Assembly: GCF_954871325.1 (NCBI RefSeq)
Contig: NC_088775.1
Location: forward strand, 91,456,805 to 91,520,804
Source: Gordionus sp. m RMFG-2023
Taxonomy: Eukaryota; Nematomorpha; Gordioida; Chordodea; Parachordodidae
Length of the DNA stretch: 64,000 nucleotides
Direction of reading: 5' to 3'
Made by a program: the position numbers and the translations under genes. This document shows, piece by piece, positions 21,710 to 33,464 of this stretch. Positions within the stretch are counted from its first letter, which is position 1, and each line of letters starts with the position of its first letter. The notes beneath the pieces are model-generated. The model worked only from the letters and a program-made list of their open reading frames with translations. It was not told where the DNA came from and did not search any database.

Positions 21710-22250
21710 AAAATAGTATTCACTATTAGTCTTAATGAGTTGACCTTTGTCGTGGTGAGCTGGGTTAAAATAGTATAAAAAATAGTTATGGTTTTTAAAG
21801 ATTTAGAAATATTTTTTATAAAGTAATTATGGGTTGTGTTGGGCTTGGAAAATATTTTTATATTAGGGCTGGGCTTGGGTATTTTTCAAAATTATTATGA
21901 ACTTGGACGCTTGATAATATTTTTATTATCAATTATGAGTCAGACATTGGCCTAAAACAATTTTTTTGCAGGACCTGGGCTTGACCTGATCAAAAAACAA
22001 AGGCCAATGGAAATCTGATTTTGATTGTATTTTTAAATTCATTATGATTATTTCAATATTTTAGTTCAGTTCTCAACTACCAAAATTATTATGATCTTTC
22101 ATTGGGACTCGGAAGAATTTTTCAAAATTATTATGGTTTTGTACTTTGCCTGTGAATTCTTTTTAATGTTATATATTAGGTATAAGTGATCAATAATATT
22201 TAACAAATAATAGTGGTATTATCAAGTAAAAGCTTTAAATTTATTCTTAC
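21710..22250. repeat. diverged second copy of the 560-bp unit
   Basis: Repeats the order of motifs of 21290-21700 at much lower identity (TTATGAACTTGGAC, GACCTGGGCTTGACCTGATC, TTCTCAACTACCAAAATTATT, AAGTGATCAATAATATTTAAC), making an old tandem pair. Confidence 0.55.
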
Positions 22251-23189
22251 TCAAACCATGGTATTTACACTTAGTTTTAATGGATTAATGAACCTGGCCT
22301 AAAGGGGGGAGGGGGTAAAAATATTAAAAATTGGATATTATTTTCAAATAACATCAAACATCTAGCATAAAACTAAGAAGAAAATTCTCATTGCCCGTCA
22401 TTTTTGACGGTCTATCTACTAGTATTATATAATGTTAATTGGTTGGGAAAATGTTAATAATAATGATATTATTTTTTTTATTAATTAAGTACGATTCGAT
22501 ATATTTTTTGTGAGATTACTTTATTTTTTAAATGATTTGGTGAATTATATAAAAAAATTAACATTTTTTTATTTTATTTTTACTAATAATTATTTAGCAC
22601 AAATTATTTAGCTGATATTCTTTTAATTGGATTAATAAGAAAGGGAATTTAAAAATTCCAAGAAATTAAAACCCGGAGAGAATTGTGTTAGTGTTTACGG
22701 TGTACCAGGATCATCGGAATTCTGGATTAATTCGTTAATAAAAGGTAAAAACTAAAAAAAATTTTTTGGCCATAACGCAATTGTAATTTTTTTTGTTGTT
22801 GTGTAAATATATTTTTAGAATTTTAATTGGTAAAGTAATTTAAATTTTGTAAGAATATTTTTAGATTAGTTCGATTAGAACCAAAGTTTTATTTATAATA
22901 TATATTTTTATAACAAGTAATTTTGGATTGGAGTAAATTTTTAATATACGATGGGTTTGAATTTTGATAAGTATACTGAGCCTAGTTTTCCTAATAAGGT
23001 TTCATATTTAAGGAGGGTTATAAAATTTTGTATAAAACCTTAATTAATTAAAAATTTTATTCGAAAGATGTTTCTTTGTTGTGACCAAGGCATATGCTAA
23101 TTTGAAGAAAAACACACTGGTGTCGGCTGATTGTTTTAAGATTCGGACTTGAAAAGTAGTTTAAAAGGAGTTTTAAATTAAATCAAGAA
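22251..23189. other. region 5' of the Ty3 coding remains
   Basis: AT-rich; it may hold the 5' LTR and leader of the Ty3 element, but I could not match it to sequence downstream of the element, so no LTR pair is claimed. Confidence 0.35.
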
Positions 23190-26100
23190 TGCAGGTAGAA
23201 ATGGTGAAATATGATAACGATGATCGTTCGGAATTTGGGGAGAGATCTGTGGTTAGCCTCCAGGAATTGAAAGAAATGAAAGATTTGTTTAAGATTATGT
23301 ATCAAGATGTGCATAAATTTTAATTTTAATAGTAATGGGGGTAAAACCAGATATGTGGTCAGACTGGCTCAAATGGGAAAAATATTTCCGATGAAAAATA
23401 TGGTTTCTCCGGGAATAAAAAAATCTTTGAAGATTTGAGATGTACCCGCTGTGGTTAAGGACTACAAGGTAGAGAGATGTATTGTCAAGGAACAAAATTT
23501 TCTTGAGGGTTTTCCGTTAAGGAAATCGATATTAGATAAAATGTTAAAAAAATTTCTGGTATTAACACGAACAAATTTGAAGCAATCAAATTATGGTAAA
23601 TCCCGTTTGTGTTTTAAATGTAATAAACCGGGACATGTGGCCGTGAATTGTGCCGAAGACTGACTATATGATTGCAGGTGAAATCATATGGGTAGGAGAC
23701 CAAGAACAAGAAGTCTAAATGTTAATAAATAGTATAATAAGGCTGAAATGAGATATGATTTTCATGAAAGCAGTAATTTTAATGGAAATTTTTTTTATCA
23801 TGATGATATAATCGAGAATATTAAAAGTTATAATAATTTTATATGGGAAAAATATCCGAAGGGAATTGGTAAATATCCCGATAAAAGGATGTTAATAATT
23901 TCAAATGGGAAAAATATCCTAGTGATATTGCTATAAAATATATGAATATTGTGAATAAACCTCTAAATTCCGAGTTGAATTTATGTTCAAATGTGAATTC
24001 TAATGAAACTGATGTTTCAGATGGAATAATTATTGATCAGTCAATTAGAACGTATGAGATTTTAATGACTGAATGGTTAATAGAACAATGTCCTTGTCCT
24101 AGAGTTACAATAAGAGTTGAATCGAGGAACATCGATATGTTGTTCGACAGGAGGGCTAGCATTTCAATAATGTATAGGGAAAATTGTTATAAGTATTGAC
24201 CTGGGGGTACACTTGAAAAGTAGTCCATGTGTGTCAGACAATTCGATGGGTTTGAAATTACGGTTTTGGCGAAGACCAAATTGAGAGTGATTCTCAATGA
24301 TACCACATTTTTTCTAGATATATGGGTAGTAAAGAAAAATGTTGAAACAATTATGGGATGGGATTGGATTACCAAGCTAGGTCCTCCCAATAATTATTGT
24401 AATATTTTTGCAATAAATAATGATTGGGCAAAGACTAAGGCTAGCAGAAAAATTATGGCTGATAATGTTCGAAATTAAATTTGTGAAATAGAAAGGACAG
24501 ATTTAACCATAGAAAGAGAATACACTTGTTAATTCTGATAAGTGTGAAATTTCCACGGAATTAATGGTTGACCGTAATATTAAAATTAATGAAGGCCAAA
24601 TGGTTGCTATTGAAATTATTGAATTACATATAATGCGTAAAGATACATCTTTTTTAATGGAGAAATATGACGTAATTTAAGACACTTTAGGTTGATTTAA
24701 TGATTATTAAGTGGATGTCTAATTAAAAGAAGTATTTTCATATATTTTTTTAGCGTGTCGACGAGTTCCTTTTGAATGGAAGAGATCTAAGATGAATTAG
24801 ATTGTTGGGTTGAAGATGGCATTATGGGCAATTCCTACGAAAAATCCAGTGGAAAGTTGGATATGTGCTGATTTTCGAGTAACCGTAAACTTTTGGATTG
24901 TATATGTCAAGTATCCATTACCTAGAATGGAAAAAATTTTGGCCAATTTAAAGGGTGCAAAATATTTTTCTAAAGTTGATTTTTCTTCAGCATATTTATA
25001 ATTATCTTTGAAGGAGAAAATTCGTAATCTGTTAACAATAACGACGCCTAAAGGTTAGTTTGCCTTTTGTAGATTACCTTTTGGGTTAAGTGTATCCGCG
25101 CCTATTTTCCAGCGTACAATGGCATCGGTTTTTCAGGATTTGGAAAGCCTATTTTATTAGCGTATTTTATTACATGAATGATGTGTTGATCACAAGGGCG
25201 ACGCCAGAGCAACATAATCATCGTCTTGAAGTTTTTAAGATTAGTGATTAGGACTTGAGAGCAAGCAAAGAAAAAAGTGTTATTGAGGTAACTGCATCAA
25301 ATTAATGGGATGGAGGTGAAACCTTTGGATAAAAATTTGAAAAATATCGAAGAAGCGGTCAACTAATAAGGCAGAAGTTCAATAGTTTTTAGATATGGTT
25401 AATTATTACCATAGATTTTTAGATGATTTTGCCAAGATTGCGGTAACTTTATATAAATTATTGCAAAAGGGAGTGCCTTTTGAATGGACAGGGGAACAAT
25501 ATATTGCATTTGAAACGTTGAAACAAGAAATTGAGAAAGAACCCATTTTAGTCTGTTTTAACAATGATTTGGAAATAATATTAGCAGTGGACGCGTCTAA
25601 GAAGGGTGTTGCAGGGGCATTATTGCATTTAGTTGATGGTTTAGAAAGACCGATTTTATTTTTTCCAAGAGTTTTTAGAGAAGTGGAAACGAGGTATTCT
25701 GTGATTGAACAGCAGGCCTTGGCTGTTATTTTTGGATCGACCAAATGTCGTGATGATTGGTAAAAAATTTGTAATTTTTACCCACCATAATACCTTAATT
25801 CATTTATTTAAGAAGAATATAAGTGAATTAATGTTATCTCCCCGATTGCAACGTTGGTTGTTACTGGTGGTAAGTTTTAATGTAGAAATAAAATATCGGA
25901 GAGGGAAAGAAAATCATTTGCCTGATATTTTGTCTAGATTAGGTTCTGGCTGTGCAGATTCTGAAATACGTGATAAGATAAGTATTGGTAGAGAGGAGGC
26001 CTTAATGCATTAAAGGGGGTCCTACCAATTGGGAGGATATGAAAGTAAATACATTGAACGACACTAGGATTTAAGTCGGGTAAAATTTAGTTCAACGGGG

Positions 26101-27047
26101 GAAAAATGAAAAACAAACATGATTCGTATAAAAAAATTACAAAAAGAATTGTCAATTGTTGATGATTGTATTATGAAGGAAAACAGGGCTGTAATTCCTT
26201 TTAAATTAAGTAGTAATATTATGGATTTATTACATGCAGGACATCAAGGCAGAGACAAGATAAAATCTTGGGCACGAGAAGATGTATGGTGGTGGCCTGG
26301 TATGGGCAATGATATTAAAAATACCTGTGCACCTATGCCCTGTAAGGAGGGAGGTCAAACTGGTCCCGATCAAAGAAACCGTGGAAGGGGAGCTCCTCCA
26401 CATTGATTTTTTTAATCTTAATAAAAAGTCATACTTTTTAATGGTATTTTTGTATTCAAAATGGATAGAATAGAGGTTTATGGTTATACCATTAAAATAG
26501 TTATTAAGAAAATACGGGAATTATATGCCCGATTCGGTTTGCCAGACACAATAGTGTCTGATGGGAGTCATGCCTTCATAAGTGATGAGTTTAAAAATTT
26601 ATATGCTAAGTCCAAACCCAGCATATTCTTGCGCCGCCGTATTATCCCAGCTCAAATGGACAAGCTGAGAGGATGTTAGGAATTGTTAAAGGTTGGATTA
26701 GAAAAGCTGGTAATCATAAGGTTAAGGCGTTTATGTCTCAATTATATTACCTTAATTCTCACAATCGAGAGGGGGTTATGCCGGTGGAGTTATTTTTAGA
26801 TAGACGAACAAGGTATCCTTTAGATATATTAAAACCAAAAGGGAATGTTACTGCCTCATTGGGAGAAAAAGCCGGGATCAGATTTTCTGTGGGACAGAAT
26901 GTTTGGGCCAGGCTGTTTGATAATAATAAAAGGAAATGGGAGAAGGGAATAATCATACAGAATATGGGATCAAAATTAAATCAGGTCATTTTAGACAATG
27001 TGGCTCTTGTGGTGAGGCATAATAATCACCTCAAGATTCGGATATAA
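23190..27047 (+). mobile_element. Ty3/gypsy fossil, right-arm copy
   Basis: The most complete Ty3 element of the window. Parts in order: gag end with a CCHC knuckle (CFKCNKPGHVAVNC at about 23.6 kb), protease-like region (about 24.1 kb), reverse transcriptase (about 24.8-25.45 kb), RNase H (about 25.5-26.0 kb), integrase zinc-binding region (about 26.15-26.4 kb), core (about 26.4-26.7 kb) and C-terminal part (to 27047). It is broken, with more than ten breaks, and lacks identified LTRs. The left-arm fossil is its duplicate, so its insertion is older than the inverted duplication. Confidence 0.85.
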
Positions 27048-27217
27048 AAAAAATATTAGAGGGTATTTTTTAACACATTTGTATAATTAATTGTGAATGA
27101 TTTGATAATCAATGTGAATATATTGAGGTAACAAATATAATTTATTTGATATATTGATCGTGAAAAGTAACGATCATATATATAATCATGATCTTAAAAC
27201 TGTTTTTTTAGGCCTGT
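27048..27217. other. spacer after the integrase region
   Basis: AT-rich. Contains the sequence GAGGTAACAAATATAATTTA that is tandemly duplicated in the left arm (10440-10620). Confidence 0.4.
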
Positions 27218-27430
27218 ATGGGTTACTATGAATTTATATATTCAAAACTGACTGTTATTAGCGTATTATTTTTTATCAATATTTATTCTTTCAATTTTAC
27301 CGCACAAAGATTTTCGCTATTTGTTACCAAATACCATTTTTTTTCCATATTAGATGGAAAATTTTATGCAAAATTAGACAATGGTAAGATTGCATTTGTC
27401 AAAAATTATTTCCCGATCAATAGAAAATAA
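27218..27430 (+). mobile_element. short conserved frame downstream of integrase
   Basis: Encodes KLTVISVLFFINIYSFNFTA, a hydrophobic stretch, then FDSP-poor, lysine-rich sequence. The left arm holds a related frame at 10255-10443 with nearly the same hydrophobic stretch, so the region was coding before the duplication. Its position after pol fits an accessory or third ORF of the Ty3 element, but no family signature is seen. It is a remnant in both arms. Confidence 0.4.
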
Positions 27431-28389
27431 TTAAAATACAGGTTTAGTGATCATGATACATTTGAACATGGCAATATATTTCAGTTTGATTCACCAAAGA
27501 GGCACTTGGTTATTTTAATTTAATTTTTGTAATGTTTGATAAGATCTAACATGTGATAATAAAATTTATTAAGAAATATCAGTGATCATAGATGATAACA
27601 AATTTTGATAAGGGTGACATATGGAAAGAAAAGTCTTATTTATCTTAAACAATAAAGACTATTTTAATTTTAGAATTAAAATGTTATCAGTTTAAAGAAC
27701 ACATTTATTTTACTAAAATCATTTGAATAATACCACGTGTCATGGTATTAGAAAGTTTTAAAAAAAAAGAAGTAACTAATCACCATGAAGATGATATAGG
27801 AGATTCTTATTAGATGATGAACGTTTTACCAGCTATGGATCAAGCCAACGATTACTTGATGACTATCTTTATTCAAATCAAGCCCACAATCACCTGATGA
27901 TTATGCACAACTAGTGATCGAGCTCAAGATTATATAAATAGAGTAAAAGTAGACAACTGGATATCCGATAATTATCCCTATGAATATGATATGAAAAAAA
28001 AATCCTTTTATTATTCAAAACAATTTGTAATATCTTTTTCATAATATTTATTTTTTTATATATATATTAAATATTATATTTAATTGTAAGGAATGTCATT
28101 GTTGACCCATATAGAAGTGACATGTCCTAGTTGTAATATTTATTGTTTATATTTATTTAAGAATGAAAATGTCAATCATAAATTATTATTAATTTGATTT
28201 TAATTTGTAGAAAATTTATTAGAGAGTTTTTCGAGTTTTTGATATATAAAAATGGATTATTTGATTTTTATATTATTCAATTATATGATGATTATTGGAT
28301 TATTATAATTATAATAAAATCTATTGGGCGATTTGACTTCTAATTATCTAAAGACGTAAAAAGATTCTAAATTTATTATTTCTTATGCT
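27431..28389. other. linker between Ty3 and piggyBac remains, right arm
   Basis: Non-coding counterpart of 8946-9956. No gene is seen. Confidence 0.6.
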
Positions 28390-29310
28390 ATAATAAATAT
28401 TTTTAGGGGTAATTGAATCAGATGATTCGGATATTGAAAGCAATGACTCTGACTGAGGCCATCCAGATGACGAATTGTCAGGACGACTAAATATACAGAA
28501 ATCTTTTAACTATTGTCCCATGAGTTGCCCTAGATTGGAAAGGCAGTTTACTCTTTGCTAATAAAGTTAAAAATCCGATATACTACTTCAAATTTTTACT
28601 GGGAAATAAATAGTACTACATTCTAATCTATATTCAATTCAAAAAGATATAAGCAGACCTTAATTTATCGTTAGATGAATTAGAACAATTCATAGGAATT
28701 TTGTTCTATATGAGCATTATAAATCTGCTAAGACCTCGTTTATATTGGATGGCTAATACTAGAATCGCGAATGTGGCAATTATTATGTCAGTAAAATAGA
28801 TGATGGGAGTTTATAAAATCATGTTTTTACCTGAATGACAACACGAAAGCATATTCTTTTGGGACTTAAGGATATGATGTTCTTCATAAATTATCACCTA
28901 TGTTGACGATCACAACAGATGTTTTTTAAAAGAAATTACACTTAAGAGAAAATCTATACAGAGATGAGCAAGTTGTTCCTTTCAAAGGGCAAGATGAAAC
29001 AATACAACTCAAGTGGGGATTTAAATTTTTTTTATTATGTGTAAATGATGGTATTATTTATAACTATGAAATATATATGTGGAAGATTTCCAAGCCGAAG
29101 GTATATTAGATATAGGGACTTGTGGAAATTCAGTTCTGCGCATGGTTGTGCAGTTGGTGCAACAAAATTATTAGTTATAAGATGACAATTGGTTCTCTAG
29201 CATAAACTTTAGTTATATTAGCGCAAAGGGGAATACAATGTTAATCAACGGTTAAGTTAATCGCCTCATAAATTGCGTTTTGCCGACAGATCAAGAATAA
29301 AAACGGTGAT
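28390..29310 (+). pseudogene. broken piggyBac transposase, right-arm copy
   Basis: Opens with the same GGGGTAATTGAATCAGATGA leader as the spacer copy and follows it through the acidic start, the ISRP..LNLSLDEL region, the FYMSII..LRPRLYW region and the core, but with more stops and short insertions than the other two copies. No long frame survives. It sits downstream of the Ty3 fossil and linker, in the arrangement mirrored by the left arm. Confidence 0.75.
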
Positions 29311-29457
29311 CAATGAAGTCTATTTATCTGTTATCAAATAGTTTAGCAATCGTTCCGTTTATTTAATGAGCAGCTTTATTGGGACCCAACCAATATTTGA
29401 CGTGAAATTATATAATTTTACAAAAAATAACAGATAAATTGAAACGGGGGGAAAAAA

Positions 29458-29905
29458 ATAATTAAAATTTAATTCTATTAAAATGACGTGCCAAATAAAA
29501 ATGTTTATAAATTTTTTCTAGATAAACATTTTATTTTGCGAAATTCTCTTGTGTAAATATTTTTTTTATTACCATTTATTATTAACAATTTTCTTAGAAA
29601 CTCAAGCAAAAAATTTGATAAAAAAAATTTTTTTTTATATAGATAAATTGGAGTTAAAGGCAATAATATTATATTAGTCATAAAAATAAATTATTAAAAT
29701 TTAATTCTATTAAAATGACGTGCCAAATAAAAATGTTTATAAAATTTTTCTAGATAAACATTTTATTTTGCGAAATTTCTCTTGTGTAAATATTTTTTTT
29801 TATTTCCATTTATTATTAACAATTTTCTTAGAAACTCAAGCAAAAAATTTGATTAAAAAATTTTTTTTATATAGGAGTTAAAGGCAATAATATTATATAA
29901 TATTA
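29458..29905. repeat. tandem duplication inside the right-arm tail
   Basis: A unit of about 230 bp, starting AATTAAAATTTAATTCTATT and containing GACGTGCCAAATAAAAATG and CTTAGAAACTCAAGC, is present twice (about 29458-29690 and 29691-29905). The other two tail copies have it once. Confidence 0.8.
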
Positions 29906-30027
29906 TATTAGTCATCAAAAAATTTTAATAATTTTTGTTAAAATTTTTTAAGAAAAAATATCATAAGAATTATTTACTAATTATATTGTTTAGGTGAAAA
30001 AAAATATTTAAAATTCAATCTCTAAAA

Positions 30028-30085
30028 ATGATAAAACTCCTATTGATTCTCTCCATAATGGTTTTGACCATATTCTAATTCAATG
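30028..30085 (+). pseudogene. signal-peptide exon, right-arm copy (stop inside)
   Basis: Same 58-nt module, ATG at 30028 and donor GTAAATAA, reading MIKLLLILSIMVLTIF and then TAA three codons before the exon end where the left-arm and spacer copies read Q. This copy is therefore dead as a signal exon, while the other two stay open. Confidence 0.55.
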
Positions 30086-31465
30086 GTAAATAAATATTTT
30101 TTTATGTCATAAATAATTTATAGCATATTTTTATTATTCTTTTAAAATTATATAAACTTTAAAAGCTTTTAAATATTTAAAATTTAAATTAGGGGCATCA
30201 TATTTTTTTATAATTATCATACTCGTAGGCCAGCCTGAACCGAATTTAGAAACAGCTGATATATACTGCCTGGCTAGGGTCTTTTAATAGTAATATTATT
30301 TTAAAAAAATCAGTAAAATAATTTTTAAACCCGATCAGATGTTATTAAATTTTAAATTATATCAATAATCATACCGAGGTTTCATATTATCAACCCTCTT
30401 CCAAAACCAAACGGATGCAAAAATTGTCTCAAATAAAATATATTTTAAAATCTAAATCAAGCAGAGACATAATAACAAATATTAAAAATCCAAATCAGGT
30501 ATAACATTAAAATGACTTGGTGTATATAAAAATAATAATTTTTTTAAAATAAAATTAAAGTTAGGTGTAAAAATAGAAGAAAAATAATTTTCTTTAGACA
30601 GACACTACTCTATTGTGGAATTTTATAATAGAATTATAAATTTAGTTTTATCAATATTAATAAAAAATTGTTTAAAAAAATTTGTGACCTATTTTTCACT
30701 TTAACGTAGTAGCATATAGATTTAATGGAAGACAATTTAAATTGAATCTTAAATCGTACAGAGCTAGTTATTATCTATACATTTTATATTTATTAATAGT
30801 AATCTTTTCTCCAATAATAGCTCTAAATAACTTTTCTACCTGAGGATTTTGTTTTATAAAATTATTTAAAAATTTTTTGACCGAATATATTATTATTAAT
30901 ATTAAACGTTATTTAATATTCAATATTATAAAAATTTATTTTTATTTGATCCTTCCTAAATGCCTAAAATATCCGGATAATAGATCTATAAAAAATAATA
31001 TGGAAAATAATAATTAATATAAGTACAAGTTCTGGGATCCATCAATTGTAATCTTAAATAATAACAACCATCATAAAAAATAACATTAGTAATAAAATTA
31101 ATATATATTTATATATGTTAAACAATGATGACTGTAATTATTGAGGTAAGTTTTGATTAATATAATTTTTTAAAAACTAAATACAACATTAACAGTCAAG
31201 GATAGAGTCCTAAAATAGAATTTTTAAAAATTAGGTCATAAAATAAATATGAATTAAACTTCGACCTGGGAAATTTTAAATCATATATATGTCGTATGGG
31301 GATTCGGAATCTCTGGATTTTTAAATCCTTTACCAAAGGCGATCTAAAAAATTTTAAAATAGTATTTAATTTACCTTATAAATCAGAGCCATGAACTTTA
31401 AGACTACTTCTAATTTGTATTAATTTTTATATGGATTTTTCATATAAATTTTAAAAAAATACCTA

Positions 31466-31960
31466 GCCGCCAATAGAGTTAAACCCTTCTCGGTAGGTAG
31501 AATTACAATGTCAATTTCTATATGTATTTTCTCATCTGTTTTGTCATATAATATTCTTAGACTTTTTCCATATACCTTTCCTGTTACTTCAAGAACTTTA
31601 AAAATTTTTATACTATCAATTTCACTCTTTACAATCTCAATTAGTTTTTTCTTTAAAAATATATCTTTATGATCTCTAATTCCTTTAGGATCTCCGATTT
31701 TTTTTTCCCCATTCCTATTCTTGATTGAGCTTATTTCTTTATTAATCCGCCCTCTAACTTTATCACTACGTCTATCTGCTAATATTACAAGAGGACATAT
31801 TCTTATACATCTATGTATAAGAATATTCTCCACAAAACCTTTTATAATATTGATCCCTAGAGTTCTATTAAATCTATTAGAATTAATAGTATCCTTTATT
31901 CAAGCATACGTGTATATATCTCTTATTTCATTATATATTAGAGAATCTTCTAATTCCTAA
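31466..31960 (+). pseudogene. atp6: ATP synthase subunit 6, 5'-truncated NUMT copy
   Basis: Mitochondrial-code frame reading RITMSISMCIFSS near its start, then SLIPLGSPIFFSPFLFLIEL, LLIRPLTLSLRLSANITSGH and a hydrophobic end to TAA at 31958-31960. The SLRLSAN-xxxGH segment is the conserved proton-channel helix with its essential Arg. About the first quarter of the protein is missing because the insertion starts inside the gene. Twelve bases separate its stop from the cox3 start, the usual arthropod neighbour. In the nuclear code it is full of Trp-codon stops, so it is not expressed there. Confidence 0.85.
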
Positions 31961-31972
31961 ATATATTATCTC

Positions 31973-32743
31973 ATGATAAAAAATCCTTTGTATATTATTA
32001 ATCCATCATTTTGACCATTACTAGGCTCACTTTCAGCACTAGGAGCAATAGCAGCTTTATTGGGTGTAATATGAAAAACTTCTAATAATATTATTTTTGT
32101 TCTTTTTGCAGTTGTAACTATAATAATAACTTTTTTACAAGGTGAATCCTCTATATCGGGGGAAATATTATCAACGATCTCTAAAAGTTTAGGATTCTCT
32201 TTTATTCTATTCATTGTCTCAGAGATTATATTCTTCGTCTCTTTTTTTTGGGCCTACTTTCACTTTAGACTTTGCCCTGATTCGGAGATTGGTAATAACT
32301 GGCCTCCTATAGGAGTAATACCTATTCCCTTTTTTGAAACCCCACTATTAAACACCATTATTTTATTAATAAAAGGAATTTCAATCACTTGAGCTCATCA
32401 CTCATTTTTTGCAGTGAAAAAATCCAGCTCAGTGTTATATCTCACTGCCATCACAGTAATTTTGGGGTTATACTTTACATATCTTCAAGTTGAAGAGTAC
32501 TTCCAATCACCTTTTTCAATTAATGACTCTTGCTTTGGAAGAGTTTTTTTCGTGGCAACAGGATTTCATGGGTTTCACATCATTGTTGGGTCCCTTTTTC
32601 TTATATCTGTAACCCCTCGAATCATAGTAGGGTTAATCTCCATACTAGACATGCTTCATTTTGAATTGGCAGCCTGATACTGACATTTTGTTGACGTTGT
32701 ATGACTATTTTTATACCTGTGTTTGTACTGATGAGGGTATTAA
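31973..32743 (+). pseudogene. cox3: cytochrome c oxidase subunit III, full-length NUMT copy
   Basis: Complete 256-residue frame in the invertebrate mitochondrial code from ATG to TAA. Hallmarks are WPLLGSLSALGAMAALLGVM, SEIMFFVSFFWAYFHFSLCP, EIGNNWPP, GFHGFHIIVGSLF and the C-terminal WYWHFVDVVWLFLYLCLYWW. Several Trp codons are TGA and several Ser codons are AGA. No internal frame break is seen. In mitochondria it would be a seven-helix subunit of complex IV; here, in nuclear DNA, it cannot be read through by the standard code. Its intactness is the best sign that the transfer is recent. Confidence 0.9.
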
Positions 32744-32782
32744 TTCGCTCACACCCGTGCATGTAAAGTTTTATACACCTCA

Positions 32783-32837
32783 CTATTTTAGTTTAATTAA
32801 GTACATCTAATTTCCAATTAGAAAGAAATTAAAATAG
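32783..32837 (+). tRNA. trnG: mitochondrial tRNA-Gly (UCC) in the NUMT
   Basis: Acceptor CTATTTTA pairs with TAAAATAG. The anticodon arm TCTAA/TTAGA encloses loop TTTCCAA with anticodon TCC. At 55 nt it has no proper T arm. It lies between cox3 and nad3 as in the arthropod ground pattern. Confidence 0.85.
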
Positions 32838-32845
32838 TATACTCA

Positions 32846-33190
32846 ATGCTTCATTCTACAATTTTAATTTCTTTATCCTTATTAATCTCTTACTTTCTGT
32901 TCAATCTGTATAAAATTTTATTTACACCCACGAAATTAAAAATTAAATCCTTTAGATCATCATTTGAATGCGTGATTGACACTTTTGTTATATCCCGAAT
33001 ACCTTACTCCTTAAAATTTATGTATATTACAATTTTATTTATTATTTTTGATCTTGAAATCGCTATTATCGTCTTATTACCTCTAATAAAATCTTTTAAT
33101 GAGATCAATTTTTCAGTTTTGATACTTTTAGTATTAACTGTAGGTATTACTATGGAGTGAATCTATAACAATATTAATTGATATAAGTAA
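32846..33190 (+). pseudogene. nad3: NADH dehydrogenase subunit 3, full-length NUMT copy
   Basis: 114 residues from ATG to TAA in the mitochondrial code, with FECVIDTFVISRIPYSLKFM (the FECGF-like loop of the family), FIIFDLEIAIIVLLPL and the C-terminal MEWIYNNINWYK. TGA is used as Trp twice near the end. Length and order after trnG are normal. No frame break is seen. The gene product is a small membrane subunit of complex I. Confidence 0.88.
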
Positions 33191-33194
33191 ACAC

Positions 33195-33250
33195 CTTGTT
33201 AAACTGGGGTATATTATAATACCTTGCATGTATTGTTTTAGAAAAATTTC
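33195..33250 (+). tRNA. trnA: probable mitochondrial tRNA-Ala (UGC)
   Basis: A perfect five-pair anticodon stem AATAC/GTATT encloses CTTGCAT with anticodon TGC. Acceptor pairing is weak and the ends are approximate. Its position after nad3 supports the call. Confidence 0.5.
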
Positions 33251-33257
33251 TAATACT

Positions 33258-33312
33258 TCAAAATTCTAAGATCTAAGATTTCGACTCTTTTACAGGCAAT
33301 ATTTAATGTGTC
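33258..33312 (+). tRNA. trnR: probable mitochondrial tRNA-Arg (UCG)
   Basis: Stem AAGA/TCTT encloses TTTCGAC with anticodon TCG. The acceptor stem is poor and the ends are approximate. It lies between trnA and trnN, the expected place. Confidence 0.5.
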
Positions 33313-33317
33313 CTTAG

Positions 33318-33380
33318 TTTTAGGTAATTTAAAATCAGAATACTTTATTGTTACTTAAGACGTGATTACTCTCCCTAAAA
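33318..33380 (+). tRNA. trnN: mitochondrial tRNA-Asn (GUU)
   Basis: Seven-pair acceptor TTTTAGG/CCTAAAA. Anticodon stem CTTTA/TTAAG encloses loop TTGTTAC with anticodon GTT. 63 nt long. Confidence 0.8.
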
Positions 33381-33464
33381 GAATAATATTAGAATAATTA
33401 TCCTTGCTAATTTATATCTATAGAAAATTTTCTATATTATTCTATTCAATGGTATACTCCTTAC
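33381..33464 (+). other. spacer with possible degraded tRNAs
   Basis: The ground pattern would place trnS1, trnE and trnF here. A TTGCTAA loop near 33400 (anticodon GCT, Ser) and a TATTCAA loop near 33446 (anticodon TTC, Glu) are present, but neither has a good stem, so no tRNA is called. Confidence 0.3.

Larger units (their letters stand above)
21087..31465. repeat. right arm of the large inverted duplication
   Basis: Plus-strand counterpart of 5328-14362: repeat unit (21087-21680), Ty3 fossil (23190-27047), linker, piggyBac remnant (28390-29310), and tail with signal exon (29311-31465). Its outer end stops abruptly where the mitochondrial insertion starts. The missing outermost piece appears, flipped, at 38337-38890. 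Confidence 0.75.
29311..31465. repeat. AT-rich tail repeat, right-arm copy
   Basis: Matches 15246-17130 and the reverse complement of about 5912-8100. It extends 100 bp past the region visible before the gap in the spacer copy, down to AAATACCTAG at 31465, where mitochondrial sequence begins. Confidence 0.8.

Noticed and set aside
31420-31833. Minus-strand 137-codon ORF
   Set aside because: It is antisense to the atp6 remnant; the plus strand in mitochondrial code explains the sequence.
31966-32214. Minus-strand 82-codon ORF
   Set aside because: Antisense shadow of cox3.
33191-33204. tRNA-Asn from a TTGTTAA loop right after nad3
   Set aside because: No stems support it, and a well-paired trnN exists at 33318-33380.
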